Below, one piece after another: positions 63,947 through 64,000 of a DNA stretch of 64,000 nt. Source of the stretch: Robiginitomaculum sp. (GTDB lineage: Bacteria; Pseudomonadota; Alphaproteobacteria; Caulobacterales; Maricaulaceae); NCBI GenBank assembly GCA_016765135.1, contig JAESQN010000002.1:82386-146385 (forward strand), in the 5' to 3' direction. Within the stretch, counting starts at the first letter, position 1. Each line of letters opens with the position of its first letter. The translations under genes and the position numbers were made by a program. The notes beneath the pieces are model-generated. The model saw only the letters and a program-made list of their open reading frames with translations. It was not told where the DNA came from and did no database searches.

Positions 63947-64000
63947 TTCCTCCGTTTTTCACGGGGGAAGTGCCGTAGCTCTTGCGGAGGCGATGGGGGC
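63947..64000. repeat. Interspersed element family B, copy 3, cut by window end
   Basis: CTTCCTCCGTTTTTCACGGG, then GGAAGTGCCGTAGCTCTTGCGG and GATGGGGGC, match the left arm of the copy at 37379-37560 in the same direction. The other arm would lie beyond the window. It lies about 35 bases from a palindromic repeat of a different family. Confidence 0.7.

Overview
The window reads as chromosome of a Gram-negative alphaproteobacterium, most likely a stalked or marine Caulobacterales/Maricaulales relative (Hyphomonadaceae or Robiginitomaculaceae type). The evidence is gene order and content: pcm-tolC-popZ-valS, a coiled-coil DUF4164 gene followed by zapA and 6S RNA, and the block rel-pyrE-pdxJ-acpS-lepB-rnc-era-recO. 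PopZ-type pole organisers are alphaproteobacterial. Nearly all of the window is ordinary core genome. There is no prophage, insertion sequence with a transposase, CRISPR array, rRNA or recognisable tRNA.

Layout. 1-4.5 kb: envelope and small-domain proteins (FKBP lipoprotein, outer-membrane barrel, DUF547, TIGR04283-type glycosyltransferase, SRPBCC protein). 4.6-6.8 kb: pgk and gap. 7.0-7.9 kb: DUF4164, zapA and 6S RNA. 8.0-13.4 kb: M16 protease lipoprotein, a vapBC toxin-antitoxin pair and lemA with an M48 protease. 13.4-18.2 kb: parC and a FecA-like TonB-dependent receptor. 18.2-25.7 kb: the long leftward housekeeping run from rel to recO. 26.1-27.7 kb: hppD and a divergent MarR regulator around a clear shared palindrome. 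28-37.4 kb: M2 dipeptidase, pcm, tolC, a very long popZ, and a valS that carries an in-frame repeat element. 37.5-48.7 kb: an M1-M28-PDZ fusion protease, two divergent paralogous phosphoribosyltransferases, a brnTA toxin-antitoxin pair, a nucleoside transporter, a TraB/GumN lipoprotein, an S9 peptidase and a dCTP deaminase. 48.9-55.6 kb: apaG, then a tightly overlapping six-gene DUF4129-DUF4350-MoxR-DUF58-SpoIIM-RDD operon. 55.7-63.6 kb: alpha carbonic anhydrase lipoprotein, an Mla/MCE lipid-transport operon, a dipeptide epimerase, an unknown coiled-coil lipoprotein and a sodium-dependent transporter.

Functionally the window combines central metabolism and RNA/DNA housekeeping with a strong peptide-scavenging theme: secreted or lipid-anchored M16, M2, S9 and M1/M28 peptidases, an Ala-Glu-type dipeptide epimerase and an amino-acid-type sodium symporter.

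The most unusual features are several families of short non-coding interspersed repeats. Families A and B are about 170-215 bp with inverted-repeat ends. A palindromic family has one copy between genes and another inserted in frame as 60 extra codons of valS. Short GTAGGGTGGATTA hairpins sit between convergent genes. The best candidates for under-described biology are this valS insertion, the MoxR operon with its 17-bp tandem promoter repeats, the long acidic PopZ, the divergent phosphoribosyltransferase pair and the triple-domain protease.
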